From positions 210,635,888 to 210,699,887 of the forward strand of contig CM022301.1 of the NCBI GenBank assembly GCA_011799875.1: DNA of 64,000 bases. The letters run 5' to 3'. Each line of letters starts with the position of its first letter. Positions within the stretch are counted from its first letter, which is position 1. The translations under genes and the position numbers were made by a program. Source of the DNA: Thinopyrum elongatum. Taxonomy: Eukaryota; Streptophyta; Magnoliopsida; Poales; Poaceae. This document shows positions 1 to 10,188 of the stretch, piece after piece. The notes beneath the pieces are model-generated. The model made no database searches, had not been told where the DNA came from, and saw nothing but the letters and a program-made list of their open reading frames with translations.

Positions 1-436
1 TTAAACCTGCACACTGAAGCTATCTTTTGGAGATTATTTTGTCTGCCATGGATAATTTTGGTTGATGCTTAGCCTGTTGTGCTTAACATGCCTCTCGATT
101 TACCTACAAAGGACAATTTTGGGAACGACTGTTGTTTTCCATCGAGGTTAGTTTCATCCCATGGGTTATATATACTCACTGTTCAGGATATCAGTAGCTG
201 GTACCATATAGGCCGGGGGCTGATAAGAGACTAATCGGTGAATCGGACTTTTAACTGAATATATTTGTAACCCATTTATTGTTAGGTTAACTAGGGCCAT
301 ATGTAATATATCTGAGGCTACATAGCAACATGCACTGTACTTAATGTCTAAATATGCAATCCTAGGCTACATAGCAACAAGGAAGAGTGTTACCTTAATG
401 TTCTGATGATGTCTAGATATACGTAGAAGAGCAGAA

Positions 437-461
437 GCAGCAGCAACAACAACAACAACAA
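437..461. repeat. CAG/CAA trinucleotide repeat
   Basis: A short AGC/AAC microsatellite lies in noncoding sequence upstream of the B3 exons. No further meaning is visible. Confidence 0.7.
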
Positions 462-494
462 TACATCCCTGCTTGGATACTCAACTTAGCTAGA

Positions 495-730
495 GGTTAG
501 AGTTAGTTTCTAGCTCATGACTAACCCTGAACTAACTCCATCCAAAGAGGTGTTTGGATGAGAGGGTTAGATTGACAATAAATGCACTAGGAGAACTAGC
601 TCCAATTAGCACCTCTTGGGTTGGATAGTTTTTTTTGGGTGGGTTAGATGCAACTAGCTCAAACTTGCCCTCATGTTTGGATATACTTTAGGGCTATTTG
701 AGCCCGAACTAGCTCAAACTAACTCTAACC
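495..730. mobile_element. MITE-like element with 15-bp inverted ends
   Basis: The two ends carry a perfect 15-bp inverted repeat, GGTTAGAGTTAGTTT at 495-509 and its complement at 716-730, enclosing 236 bp. The interior also holds inverted tracts such as TTTGGAT near the left end and ATCCAAA-type sequence near the right. The size, TIRs and lack of coding capacity suit a miniature inverted-repeat transposon, perhaps hAT or Harbinger related. I could not identify a convincing target duplication, so the superfamily is open. It sits inside the CACTA copy 1, upstream of the B3 exons, probably in an intron or the 5' flank. Confidence 0.55.
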
Positions 731-921
731 CATGGATACAGCAACAGTTAATCAGCCAATAATTTGTAAAAATGCAATAAACTCCTTTCGGCCCATAATA
801 TAAGATGTTAATTAATCTAATATGTGAGTATATTGGATGTTATAAGATATTATAAAAGAGTGTTGTACTACATCATTGTGCAATTATTGTTTAACTTCTA
901 ATATTAACTTGGTGCTTTTAG

Positions 922-1445
922 GTACATATGTCATTGGTAAAGATCCGTGCTTTGACCCTTTCTGCGTATGGGGAAATGAGATATCGATGAACCAGCATCA
1001 AGTGAGGAAGCTGATAGAGATTGTTAGTAAAATGGGTCAAAAGATGGCAATTAAACTATTTGTTTACACTTTATCCAAGACAACAGCGAACTGCAGGATG
1101 GTAAGTAAGAACTCTGTAGCCTTCTTTTTACTGCCCATAATGAGTTGTGTTAGATGACAATGTCTGAATCTTTTTCCTTTGCAGTGGTTCCCAAAGCAGT
1201 TTACTCAAGATTACCTCTCAAACTGCATGATTGGTGGGCATGCAAAGGTTAAAGTATTTCTACCAGAACACGATGATTATCTAGATGTTTTCATGAAGAC
1301 CGTGAAGGATGGGCGGTCGGCCATCACAAGGGGTTGGACTAGAGTCGTGCGTGCCTTCTGCATGGAGGAGGGCACAATATGGGCATTCCGCTTCACCTTG
1401 TTTGGCAACCAGAATGTATTTCGCCTCTTTCTTCACCGTCCTTAA
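922..1445 (+). CDS. B3 DNA-binding domain gene (last two exons) inside CACTA
   Basis: Two exons can be read. Exon A is 922-1100, after an acceptor ending CTTTTAG and before the donor ATG|GTAAGTAAG. Exon B is 1186-1445, after TTTGCAG. The 85-bp intron is spliced in frame. The product resembles a plant B3 domain, a sequence-specific DNA-binding beta-barrel of nuclear transcription factors: an N-terminal FVYTLSKTT strand, FPKQFTQDYLSN, then KDGRSAITRGWTRVVRAF and EGTIWAFRF, in the usual B3 order. The visible exons have no internal stop. Upstream exons are not identified; an open frame extends left only to 876. The gene lies ~0.85 kb from the CACTA end. A paralogue with the same exon structure lies in the second CACTA at 29816-30335. 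It is probably a transposon-captured gene; expression is unknown. Confidence 0.65.
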
Positions 1446-1639
1446 TAGTACAAGTATACAACTGTGGTTCATCATTCTTTATTTGGTTCTTATGTAATTC
1501 TTGAACATATGTACCTATGAATCGAATAATGCATTGGTTGTTTGAACCTGATGGATATGAATAAAGCTATAGCATACATTCAAATTCAAATTCAAATCCG
1601 GTACAATTTGAAATAGCAGCAATTAAATTACAGTGAAAT

Positions 1640-2309
1640 TACGCTCTCCAGGTCGTTATGGCACACACGGTTGGTAAAACACAAACATTTGCGATATACA
1701 CCATAATCTGACACGGTTCACAGAGAGGAAACGTGTGCAAGCATGCACACAGTTGCCGTTTGCAAAGCGTGTGCGATGTCAGACAATATCACAAACGGTG
1801 CGGGCAAACTAAATGTTTGTGATAGTTGCCTTATCGTACACGATTCACAACCATGAACTGTTTCTGATGAAGTATGCATCGTAAATGTTGCACCACAGAA
1901 TAGCGTGTGCGATAGTTGTCGTGTACGACGATGTTACGACGGTCCGACGTTTCGTAATCCTATCCGACACTCGTACGACGATTAGCTAATCTTCTTAATT
2001 AGTTATCGCATACGGTTTGGGAAAAGCGAATGTGTGTGATTGTCTGCTTATCATAAACGTTCTATAATAGTGAACCGTTTGTGATGGGCCGCGCATCATA
2101 AATGTAGCACCACAGAATACCGACTATGATGGCAATGCGAGCACAAACGAGTAGGTGCACTGTATATGCATCTTGGCTCCCTATCCCCGATGGTTTCTGG
2201 GTCGTATCGGAAGGACCCCCCTATCGCCCACACTCACTTGGCGACGGTTCCAAATGCCGTCGCGGAAAGGGGTTAAAAACTGTTTGTATAGCACCTCGCT
2301 GTACCAGTG
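1640..2309. repeat. CACTA subterminal repeats and terminus (copy 1)
   Basis: Many degenerate 10-16 bp motifs occur in both orientations, for example CACACACGGTT, CGTGTGCGATG, CACAAACGGTG and AAACGTGTGC. Such subterminal clusters are where CACTA transposases bind in characterised systems. From 2183 the sequence becomes a conserved terminal block shared with 31117-31244, with CCCCGATGGTTTCTGGGTCG near its start and the GTTAAAAAC and GTATAGCACCTC motifs near the end. Confidence 0.7.
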
Positions 2310-4284
2310 TCTTGTCCTTGAAGATGCAGTCCTTGCAGATGCCATCATAGAGTTGTCATCATTGACGTAGAATCCTCCTACTTCACACCACTCCCGTGCA
2401 CTCACACCAAACCCCGTCTACTATAGCATAGCATTAGAACTATATAGCGTCCCAGGCTTGATAACAGGTAGATGGGTTCCTACCTCATGCATTCTACTCA
2501 ACTACAAGAAGTCAATATCACTACTGGAGGGATTATGAATGGTGACACTAGATGCAATAAAACCATAGGTATGAATAACATGGTCAAAATGAACTTGCCT
2601 GGTAAGTTGATGAAGATAATAACGCTCTCGGAAACTTGATAAACTATTCATCACTCCGAGAAAATCTATATAGTCAAACATAGAATTCACATAAGCAACA
2701 ATCTAGCAAGCAATTCTAGCACTCAAAATAACAATCAATAAATCAATGCAATCAGGAAAAGAAATTGATGAGAAACACCAAACAAAATCCAAGGAAAAAA
2801 ATTACACAAGAAACTATAAATAACCTACTAAGAAAACTTTTTGACTCAACTACTAAATTGTTTTGTCCTAAGTAACTTAACAACAAAGGAAAATACTAAA
2901 GTAATAAATTAACATAAAAGAAAATATAAAACAACTAAGCTAACAGAAAGTATTTTTTATAAAACTTTATTTGCAAAAAGAAACAAATAAAAAGCTACTA
3001 TGAAACTCACTTTGGGTCCTATGCAAGTTTCACTACAAACTAAAGAAAATATTTTTTTAAATAAAATAAAATTTGTCTACTGTTGACTAACAGAAACATA
3101 GACTAAGTTGTCAAAAGTGACAAAAAGCAACAATTTAAAACTAATAAAAACAACAGAGAAAAGACTAAAACAAAACTATAACTAAAACAGTACTATTTTG
3201 CCTAAAACCCTAATTTTAAATTTCCTAATATTTCCCACATCAAACCTATTGCTATACAAAACCATAAGTGACCAGGAGCAAAAAGAATCACTAAAAAGTC
3301 TATTCTAGAATTCAAACTAGAGCCACAACAGTGTTTGAAGCATATTTGAAATAATTCAAATTTAAACTACACAAATTCAAAATCCAAGTACACCAATAGA
3401 AACTTCATAAAATTATGAAACTAATGCAAAAAGAATCATCCAGTTTTGATAAGCACACAAAAAGATATTAAAAAGTTAAAACAGAAACTATTTCTATAAA
3501 AGATATAAAAACAGAAAAACCTAAAAGCCTACTGAACGGACAGGGGTGACATGGCGCTACGGGATTGGGCGTGGGTGATGGTCATTCTAGCGCTACGAGC
3601 GATCGATCGAACTTAACAGAAATCTGTTCGTGCGAAATAAAAAAAATGGAGTTCAACCGTTGCCGTTGAATCTATGTGGGACGGGGAGCTCACCGTGGCG
3701 GCAATGGTGTCGGACGTCGACGGCGGTGGCGCTCCGATAATCGGTGGCATCGGGAAAGGGCACAAGGCGATGCGGTCGACAATGGCGATCTCAACGGTGG
3801 TCGGCGAAGGGCTTGGGGACGACGGGAACGGACGACGGCGAGCTCGGGGCAGAGGTGGCGTACGGTGGTCGTCGAGGGATGGCGGTCCGGCAAGTCTTGG
3901 TCTCGGGCGAGAGCATAGGAGGATGTGGACAAGGGCGGGGAGGTGACTGGTGGAGGCGGCGGGGCTTGGAGATGATGGATGCGACGGCGGGGAGCAAAGG
4001 CGCGCGGTGGCAGAGGCAAACTCCGGCGAGGGATTGCGGTGAGGTGTGGGGTTCTCGGAGGGGGCTTTGGGGCGCAATCGGTTGAGGGGCTCCTCCTTAT
4101 ATAGGGGGCATGTCTTGGAGGAGGGGGAAGCAGCAGAACAACAAGGGAGCGCGGTGGGGATTTGGTCGCCGGCGAGGGAAGGAAAGGAGGGGCGCAAGGA
4201 GGATGGTGACCATGGCATGAGAGGTTCGGTCAGGGTGGGGCCCGCATGTCAGCAACAGCTCACTGATGGAAAGGGGTCGGTCGA
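2310..4284 (-). mobile_element. Left piece of a minus-strand long-LTR (LARD-like) element
   Basis: From 2310 to about 3540 the DNA is AT-rich and noncoding. From 3540 to 4284 it is GC-rich and gene-like on the minus strand. The upstream LTR start seems to be the TGTAACATCCC end at 49467, with the outer Gypsy (4285-48472) inserted between. That layout of an AT-rich start, then a GC-rich pseudo-leader with a TATA box, then an AT-rich tail matches the nearby Sukkula-like LTRs (34189-38254). Continuity across the insertion is inferred: both edges are GC-rich and rich in TCGG/CGAT. The far end may be cut by the CACTA at 2309. No coding region is supported; the open frames near 3613-4218 look like low-complexity reading in a GC-rich LTR. 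Confidence 0.45.
4098..4104 (-). promoter_or_regulatory. TATA box in the LARD-like LTR (minus strand)
   Basis: On the minus strand the sequence reads CCCCCTATATAAGGAGG, a good TATA box followed by a pyrimidine- and C-rich leader. It fits an LTR promoter of the minus-strand long-LTR element. Confidence 0.5.
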
Positions 4285-4874
4285 TGATGTGGTCACCTAT
4301 TACAAGTAGGGTCAAGGACCCATCATTTGGGACCCACATGGGGGCCATCACCATCATAGGTAGGTCCCTGGACCATGCCAACATTCGGATGCTTACATCA
4401 GGAAGTCCACTCGGATAGCTCGGTGGCACTCGGACGACCACACGTCACTCAGCTGATGGATCACCACTCAGACATAGAAGGCAAGAGGACGTCGTGGGAG
4501 CTGTAACGGTCGAAGAATCCTAAGTTATACTTTAACAAGAGTCATGGCTACCATTACCTGTAACTACCATAGTAAGAGGCTCATTATACTCGTAACTGGC
4601 CCATTCAGTGTCATTAAATGCCTCGGCAGCGTGGGAGACATGGGGTGCAGCGCACTCTATATAAGCCGCATCCCACTCCACAGCCAGGCACGGGCAATCT
4701 TTGGAACCATACCCATCAAATCAAAACAAGCCTCAGGGCACGAGACGCAGGGCTTTTACCTCCGCCGAGAGGGGCATGAACTCGTTAAACATCGAGTGTT
4801 ACACCCGCGCTGTAGCTAGGTTCTGCCCCTTATTCGTACACCTAGTACTCATTGTCAGGATCGTAACCCCGACA
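4285..4874 (+). repeat. 5' LTR of outer Gypsy
   Basis: This 590-bp LTR begins TGATGTGGTC and ends CCCCGACA. It matches 47880-48472 almost throughout, with scattered substitutions and a few indels visible by eye. It holds a TATA box at 4658-4665. Confidence 0.9.
4658..4665 (+). promoter_or_regulatory. TATA box of outer Gypsy 5' LTR
   Basis: TATATAAG lies in the context CACTCTATATAAGCCGC, conserved in the 3' LTR at 48256-48263. It is the likely core promoter for the element's RNA. Confidence 0.65.
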
Positions 4875-4892
4875 GTTGGTTCCCACCTTGGG
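4875..4892 (+). other. Primer binding site region of outer Gypsy
   Basis: Directly after the LTR comes GTTGGTTCCCACCTTGGG. Its position and TTGG...CCCACC pattern mark the tRNA primer site of minus-strand synthesis. I recall related grass elements with GCG where this has GTT, so it may be mutated. I cannot assign the tRNA with certainty. Confidence 0.55.
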
Positions 4893-4941
4893 GCTAGGCG
4901 TCTAGCAAAATTTCACAGTGTAGGTGGATTTCTTCATCATC

Positions 4942-6918
4942 ATGTCAGACGGTGGCGAAATCCATTTCGGGACGATCTCCTTCTTCACCGACGACTCAGC
5001 ATGGCTACGCGAGGCCCCGCTGGATGTGAAAGCGTTGCCCGTCTGCGGTGCCACGCATTTTCGTGCCTCATCCTATGGAGTCTTTCTCCAGCAGCCCTCG
5101 TCTCCGTACCGAGTGGTCGGTCACCCTACCATCACGTGTCGCCGCAAGCGTTCCGGGCGCTCGCGGCTGCAGCGCTGGATCAAACACGTTGTGGCCACCC
5201 AGGCCGCGGCAAAACGTGTGGCGGCTCTCGAGTTCGACGAGCCCGCCCTCGACCTCTCTAGCGGGTTACTCGGCAATTCTTCTGACGGGTCCGAGTGCGA
5301 AAGCACTGAGTCGACCGCTGAGGTTCTCATGGCGGACAATGCCGAGCATCGCGCGCCCACGGGATACACGAACGGCCGCGCGGGTGCGTCGCACGACAAC
5401 ACAGACAATGGTGCTGAGGGCCATGAGCCATACGTACCCCAAGCTCTCACCTGGGAGCAACGGGACGAGCTCCGTCGTAGGAATGATGAGCTCCTGAACA
5501 CCCCCATCACTGAAACGACCCCTGAGGCATTGGCCATGGAGTCAACTCGCTTGGCCACCCTGGCCGAGCACGATCGCCTTGAACGGCTTCAGAGGGAGCT
5601 GGACGAGCATGAATGCCGTCAACCCAGTTCCAGTCGGCACAAGCGCCGGCTCTACCCAAGTGACCAGCCTTGGAAGTATCAAGTTCTCAGTACTCCATTG
5701 CAGAATATGGCGGCTGCCACTCGGATCGCGGATTCCATCCAGCCCTCCGGCTCTGTAGCCGGAGAAGGGATTTGATAGATCTAGGCACTCCTCAAGACGG
5801 CGTTGTCGCAGAATGCGGTAGTGACCCAGTCCAGAGATCAGATTGACAGCGCGTCAGTGCTCGCGGAGACCGTACAGTCGGCTCACAATCCACTCGGCTC
5901 CGGTAGGCGCCGAGTCACTTCTTCCTCAAGAGATCATCATGAAGATCGGAGGTGTGATCGAGTTGCATCGCCCCGGCGTTACGACGACTACGACCGCGCC
6001 CTGATGCCTCCACCACGAGATGGCGCTTACGGGCGCCAGCCCTACAACAAGAAGCGGACACATGGCAGCGATCGCAGGCCGAGTCCCACTCATCCCATGA
6101 GGGGCACTCGAGACCCGCAGTTCAACGCGAGATCAATTCTCGCTCAGAGTTTGGTAGACAGAGGCCGAGCCTTGCGAAAGAGCCATGATCAAGACGTACC
6201 GAGTGGTTCCGTACCATCAGGTCCCGAGTGCTTCAGTCGTTACATACATGCAGCTGAGATTCCCAACAACTTCAGATTGGCCACGGGAATCAGCAAATTC
6301 ACTGGCGAGTCCAAGCTTGAGATATGGCTAGAAGATTACCGAGTGGGAGTACAGATCGGTGGCGGCAACGACAATGTGGCCATGAAGCATTTGTCGCTGA
6401 TGCTCGAGGGCTCCGCTTGGGCCTGGCTTACACAACTCCCGCCAGGTAGCATATTCTATTGGGACGGTTTGGCAAGAGTATTCGTCAAGACTTTTGAAGG
6501 CACATACAAGAGATCAGGTGGTCTAGCCGAGCTGTAGCACTGCATGCAAAAGCAAAACGATACTCTCCGTGAGTTCATTCAGCGGTGGACCACCTTGCAT
6601 AATAAAGTGGAGAACGTTACCAAGCACCAGGTGATTTGCGCCTTCAAGGCCAGAGTTAGATACCGGGAGCTGAACATGAAGTTTGGCTGAACTGAGACCC
6701 CGACTCTTAGTCGAGCTATGGAAATAGCCAACCGGTATGCCAACGGTGAAGAAGAAGACCGATTGAGAAGCGGCAAAAGCCGGACAGGCGATGCTCATCA
6801 GTCGGACAACAAGGGCAAGAAGCACAAGCGAAAGGGCAAGGCTGGAGGAAGCGTCGAGGCTGCGGATCTGGTCGGCCAGGGCAAAAGCAAAGGCTCCCAA
6901 AAGCAGAAGAAGGACTAG
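4942..6918 (+). pseudogene. gag: Gypsy gag (broken)
   Basis: The likely start is ATG 4942 (MSDGGEIHFGTISF). An N-terminal low-complexity and charged region leads to the retrotransposon gag domain at about 6235-6700, with NNFRLATGISKFTGESK, WLEDYRVGV and LEGSAWAWLTQLPPGSI, and then a Lys-rich tail (GKKHKRKGKAGG). Gag would form the cytoplasmic virus-like particle. The frame is broken by stops at 5773, 5776, 5782, 6535, 6688 and 6916, and by a frameshift near 6950 before the protease region. Family alignment remembered for these positions suggests the later stops were CAG or CGA codons. It is not functional as it stands. Confidence 0.8.
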
Positions 6919-7001
6919 AAGGGAAAAAGCAAGTCTCCCAGAAGAGTGACATACTCGACCAACCCTGCCAGATCCATACGAAGAAAGACGAGGAGGGCAA
7001 T

Positions 7002-7928
7002 TTGATTTTGCCCAAGCATACCACTCAGGAGTGCCAGCTCCTGAAACAAGAGATGCGGCAAGATTCCTCTAGGGACAAGGATGAAGATGACGATGACGGA
7101 GGCAAGGGTAGTTCCGGGTACCCCAACATTGAGAACATCTTGATGATCTTCGCCGATGTCGAGAGCAAGACTCGCCTCAAAGTCATTAACCGAGAGGTCA
7201 ACATGGCGGTTCCGACTGTCACCAAGTACCTTGATTGGGCCATGACACCAGTGATCTTCGATCAGTCGGATCATCCGGACCACATACCGACCCCCGAGTG
7301 GCAGGCCTTGGTGGTGGACCTGGTCGTTGGTGGAGTCCGATTGCGCAAAGTACTAATGGACGGCGGCCGCGGGCTTAACATCATTTATGCCGACACGCTG
7401 GAGGCGATGGGCATTTCGATGACTCGACTCATCAAGAGCAACATGTAGTTTCACGGGGTAATACCCATGAAGAAGGCCAAATCACTCAGGCAGATCACCT
7501 TTGATGTCGTCTTCGGCGAAGAGAAGAATTTCCGAAAGGAACGGCTGACCTTCGAAGTAGTAGACTTCCGAAGCGCTTACCACGCCATCCTGGGTAGGCC
7601 CACCTACGCTCGTTTCATGGCCCGTCCATGTTATGTGTATCTTAAGCTTAAGATGCCAGGGCCGAAAGGCAAGATCGCTATCACAGGCAATCGGAAGTTG
7701 GCCAAAGAATGCCTCCAGAAGGGCTCTCAGATTGCTGATGAACAAATGGCGATGGCCGAGTTGGACGAGTACAAGAAGGCGGAGGATTCAAGAGAGTTGC
7801 TGAAGTCCAAGAAGCCGACTGTGGAATCCGCTTTCCAATCGGCAGGGGAGACGAAGCCCATGCACATCCACCCCAAAGATCTGAGTGCTGCCCCGATGAA
7901 CATGTCCACCACACTTGACAGCAAATAA
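7002..7928 (+). pseudogene. Gypsy aspartic protease region (broken)
   Basis: The region opens with the post-gag linker LPKHTTQECQLLKQEM. The retropepsin-like domain follows from about 7270, with VVDLVVGGVRLRKVLMDGGR carrying the catalytic aspartate in a DGG motif, then NIIYADTLEAMG, and a C-terminal flap-to-end segment, YHAILGRPTYARFMA. Related elements usually have DGGS where this copy reads DGGR, a change next to the active site. A stop at 7446 (probably from CAG) splits the domain, and another at 7926 separates it from reverse transcriptase. This would have processed the Gag-Pol polyprotein. Confidence 0.75.
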
Positions 7929-9101
7929 GAAGGCGAGCTCATACAGTTCCTCCGTGAGAACTGGGACATCTTCACATGGAAGCCTTCTGACATGCGGGGT
8001 GTTCCCAGGGAGTTGGCCGAGCATAGACTCCGTGTCGACTCGATGATGAAGCTCGTAAAAGAGCACCTTCGATGATCTTCTACCGAGAAGCGCAAGGCGA
8101 TTGGCGAGGAGATAGCGTGGCTCTTGGCTGCCGAGTTCATCCGAGAGGTGTACCACTACGAGTGGCTCGCCAACGTCGTCATGGTGCCGAAGAAGTATAA
8201 TTCTCTCTAGATGTGTACCGATTTTAAACACATCAATCGGGCTTGCCCGAAGGATTATTTCCCTCTCCCTCGCATAGATCAGATAGTAGATTCTAAGGCC
8301 GGGTGTGAGAGGTTGTCGTTTCTGGATGCGTACTCCGGGTACCATCAGATCTGAATGTATGGTCCTGATGAAATAAAAATAGCGTTCATCATCCCATTCG
8401 GGTGTTTTTGTTATATCACTATGCCATTCGGGTTGAAAAATGCTGGTGCCATGTTTCAGCGTATGATTCAGAAGTGCCAGCAGAAATAGATCAGTCAGAA
8501 CGTGGAGGCTTACATGGATGACATCGTGGTCAAGTACAGGAAAGGTTCCGGCCTCCTGACTAACCTCGCCGAGACCTTCGCAAATTTGCGCACTTTTGGA
8601 ATCAAGCTCAACCCAGCCAAGTGTACATTCGGCGTACCCGCAGGCAAATTACTCAGTTTCCTTGTTTCCAAATGAGGGATCGATGCCAATCCTGAGAAGA
8701 TCGAGGCCATCATCCGAATGAAGCAACCAGAGTGTCTCCATGACGTACAATTCCTCACAGGCTGCCTGGCAGCCCTGAGCAGATTCATCTAAAGACTCGG
8801 TGAAAAGGCCCTACCGCTTTACCGACTAATGAAGAAGTCTGACAGGTTCGAGTGGACTCCCGAAGCACAGGCTGCATTTCAGGAACTTAAAGCTCTGCTT
8901 TCCACCCAACCGGTGCTAGCTGCTCCGGGCAGCAAAGAGCCTTTGCTCCTATACATCGCGGCCACAAGCCGAGTTGTTATCACGGTTCTCACTGTAGAAC
9001 GGGAAGAACAAGGCAAAACCTTCAAGCTCCAACGACCAGTCTATTACATCTCAGAAGTCCTAACCCCTTCCAAGCAAGGTATCCGCATTATCAGAAGCTA
9101 G
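7929..9101 (+). pseudogene. Gypsy reverse transcriptase and connection (broken)
   Basis: Recognisable motifs in order are FIREVYHYEWLANVVMVPKK, TDFKHINRACPKDYFPLPRI, LSFLDAYSGYHQI, IPFGCFCYITMPFGLKNAGA, the catalytic YMDDIVVK (8513-8536), GIKLNPAKCTFGV and FEWTPEAQAAFQELKALL. This is the usual Gypsy polymerase order. Stops interrupt it at 8073, 8208, 8352, 8487, 8673 and 8790, and a frameshift near 9077 leads into the RNase H frame. Both active-site aspartates remain. The enzyme copied element RNA to DNA in the particle; this copy cannot make it. Confidence 0.85.
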
Positions 9102-9920
9102 TATATGGAATCTACCTAACTGCAAAGAAGGTGGCGCACTACTTCCAAGAACACTCAGTCACGGTGATAAGTGACGCCCTCCTGTCTGAGATCATGAACA
9201 ACAGAGATGCCACAGGTCGAGTGGCTAAGTGGGCCATCGAGCTCCTTCCGCTGGATATCAAGTTTGAAGCCAAGAAAGCCATCAAATCGCAAGCCCTAGT
9301 AGATTTCCTTGCCGAATGGATTGAGCAAGAACAACCCGTGCCGAGTGTTCCCGAACACTGGACGATGTTCTTTGACGGATCCAGGATGCTCCATGGCTCT
9401 GGGGCCAGAGTGGTCTTGGTGTCTCCTAAAGGTGACCGACTCAGTTATGTGCTTCAGATTCACTTCGACTCCTCCAACAATGAAGCCGAATACGAAGCTC
9501 TCCTGTATGGGCTGCGAATGGCAATTTCTCTGGGAATTCACTGACTGATAGTATATGGCGACCTGGATCTGGTGGTCAACCAAGTCATGGAAGAGTGGGA
9601 TATCCGCAGTCCCGTGATGACTGGCTACTGCAACGCCATCAGAAAGCTGGAGAAACACTTTGAAGGGCTGGAACTCCATCACGTGCCGCGTATCAAGAAC
9701 CAAGCAGCTGATGATTTGGCCAAGATGGGTTCAACCCAGAAGACAATACCCAAGAATGTGTTCCTGGAACACCTGCACTCACCCACAATCAAGGAAGATC
9801 CTTTTGTGGAAGAGCCCCCACAACCAGTCGGTCCTTCCAATCCGACTGAAGTGGCCTGGTCCAAGAGAACCTTGTTATTACTCCCGAGTGGACCGAACCA
9901 TACCTAGCATACCTGCTCAG
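9102..9920 (+). pseudogene. Gypsy RNase H plus second plant-type RNase H (broken)
   Basis: The end of the retroviral-type RNase H (VAHYFQEHSVTVISDAL) is followed by a linker and a second RNase H-like domain. That domain has MFFDGSR, NNEAEYEALLYGLRMA and, after a stop at 9542, VYGDLDLVVNQVMEEWD and NQAADDLAKMG. These carry the D-E-D-D pattern of RNase H. Two RNase H domains in one pol are, to my knowledge, typical of the plant Tat lineage. The frame shifts near 9880 before integrase. Confidence 0.75.
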
Positions 9921-10188
9921 GTAGGAGATCCCAGAGGATGAGGCTGAGGCCCGTCAGATCGTCCGTCGATTTAAGGCCTTCACCGTCATGGGAGATCATT
10001 TGTACAAGAAAAGCATGACCGGAGTCACTCAGCGATGCATATCACCAGAGGAAGGGCAACAAATTTTACAGGAGATTCACTCGGGAACATATGGACACCA
10101 CGCATCCTCTCGGACCCTGGTCGCCAAAGCATTCAGGGTTGGGTTCTATTGGCCCTGAGCCAATGAAGCTGCCCTCAATATAGTGGAT
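9921..10188 (+). pseudogene. Gypsy integrase, N-terminal zinc-finger half
   Basis: Readable pieces are EDEAEARQIVRRFKAFTVMG and the two histidines of the HHCC finger in EIHSGTYGHHASSRTLVAKA, followed by FRVGFYWP. Stops stand at 9922 (likely from CAG) and 10156 (likely from CGA). The sequence is cut exactly after TGGAT at 10184-10188 by the Sabrina-like insertion. The cysteine half of the finger resumes at 17602. Confidence 0.8.
10184..10188. other. Left target-site duplication (TGGAT)
   Basis: TGGAT directly precedes the LTR at 10189 and recurs at 17602-17606 directly after the second LTR. It is a perfect 5-bp duplication, proving a single insertion into the integrase gene. Confidence 0.9.

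Larger units (their letters stand above)
1..2309. mobile_element. CACTA transposon, terminal part (copy 1)
   Basis: This is the end of a DNA transposon whose other end lies left of the window. The right terminus reads CTGTACCAGTG, which is CACTGGTACAG on the other strand and so has the CACT(A/G) start of CACTA elements. The last ~125 bases are nearly the same as the last ~125 bases of the complete CACTA at 19475-31244. Inward lie short repeats on the theme of CACACGGTT and TGTGCGATG, and then a B3-domain gene. The 3 bases after the terminus are TCT, but the partner target duplication is outside the window. No transposase is visible. The assignment rests on the terminus and subterminal repeats. 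Confidence 0.75.

Noticed and set aside
3613..4218. 201-codon minus-strand open frame
   Set aside because: It is Pro/Ser-rich, has no recognisable domain, and overlaps other long frames. It lies downstream of the LTR TATA box in a GC-rich leader, so it is probably LTR sequence.
7025..8345. Minus-strand open frames opposite gag-pol
   Set aside because: They are shadows of the plus-strand protease and RT reading, which carry clear motifs.
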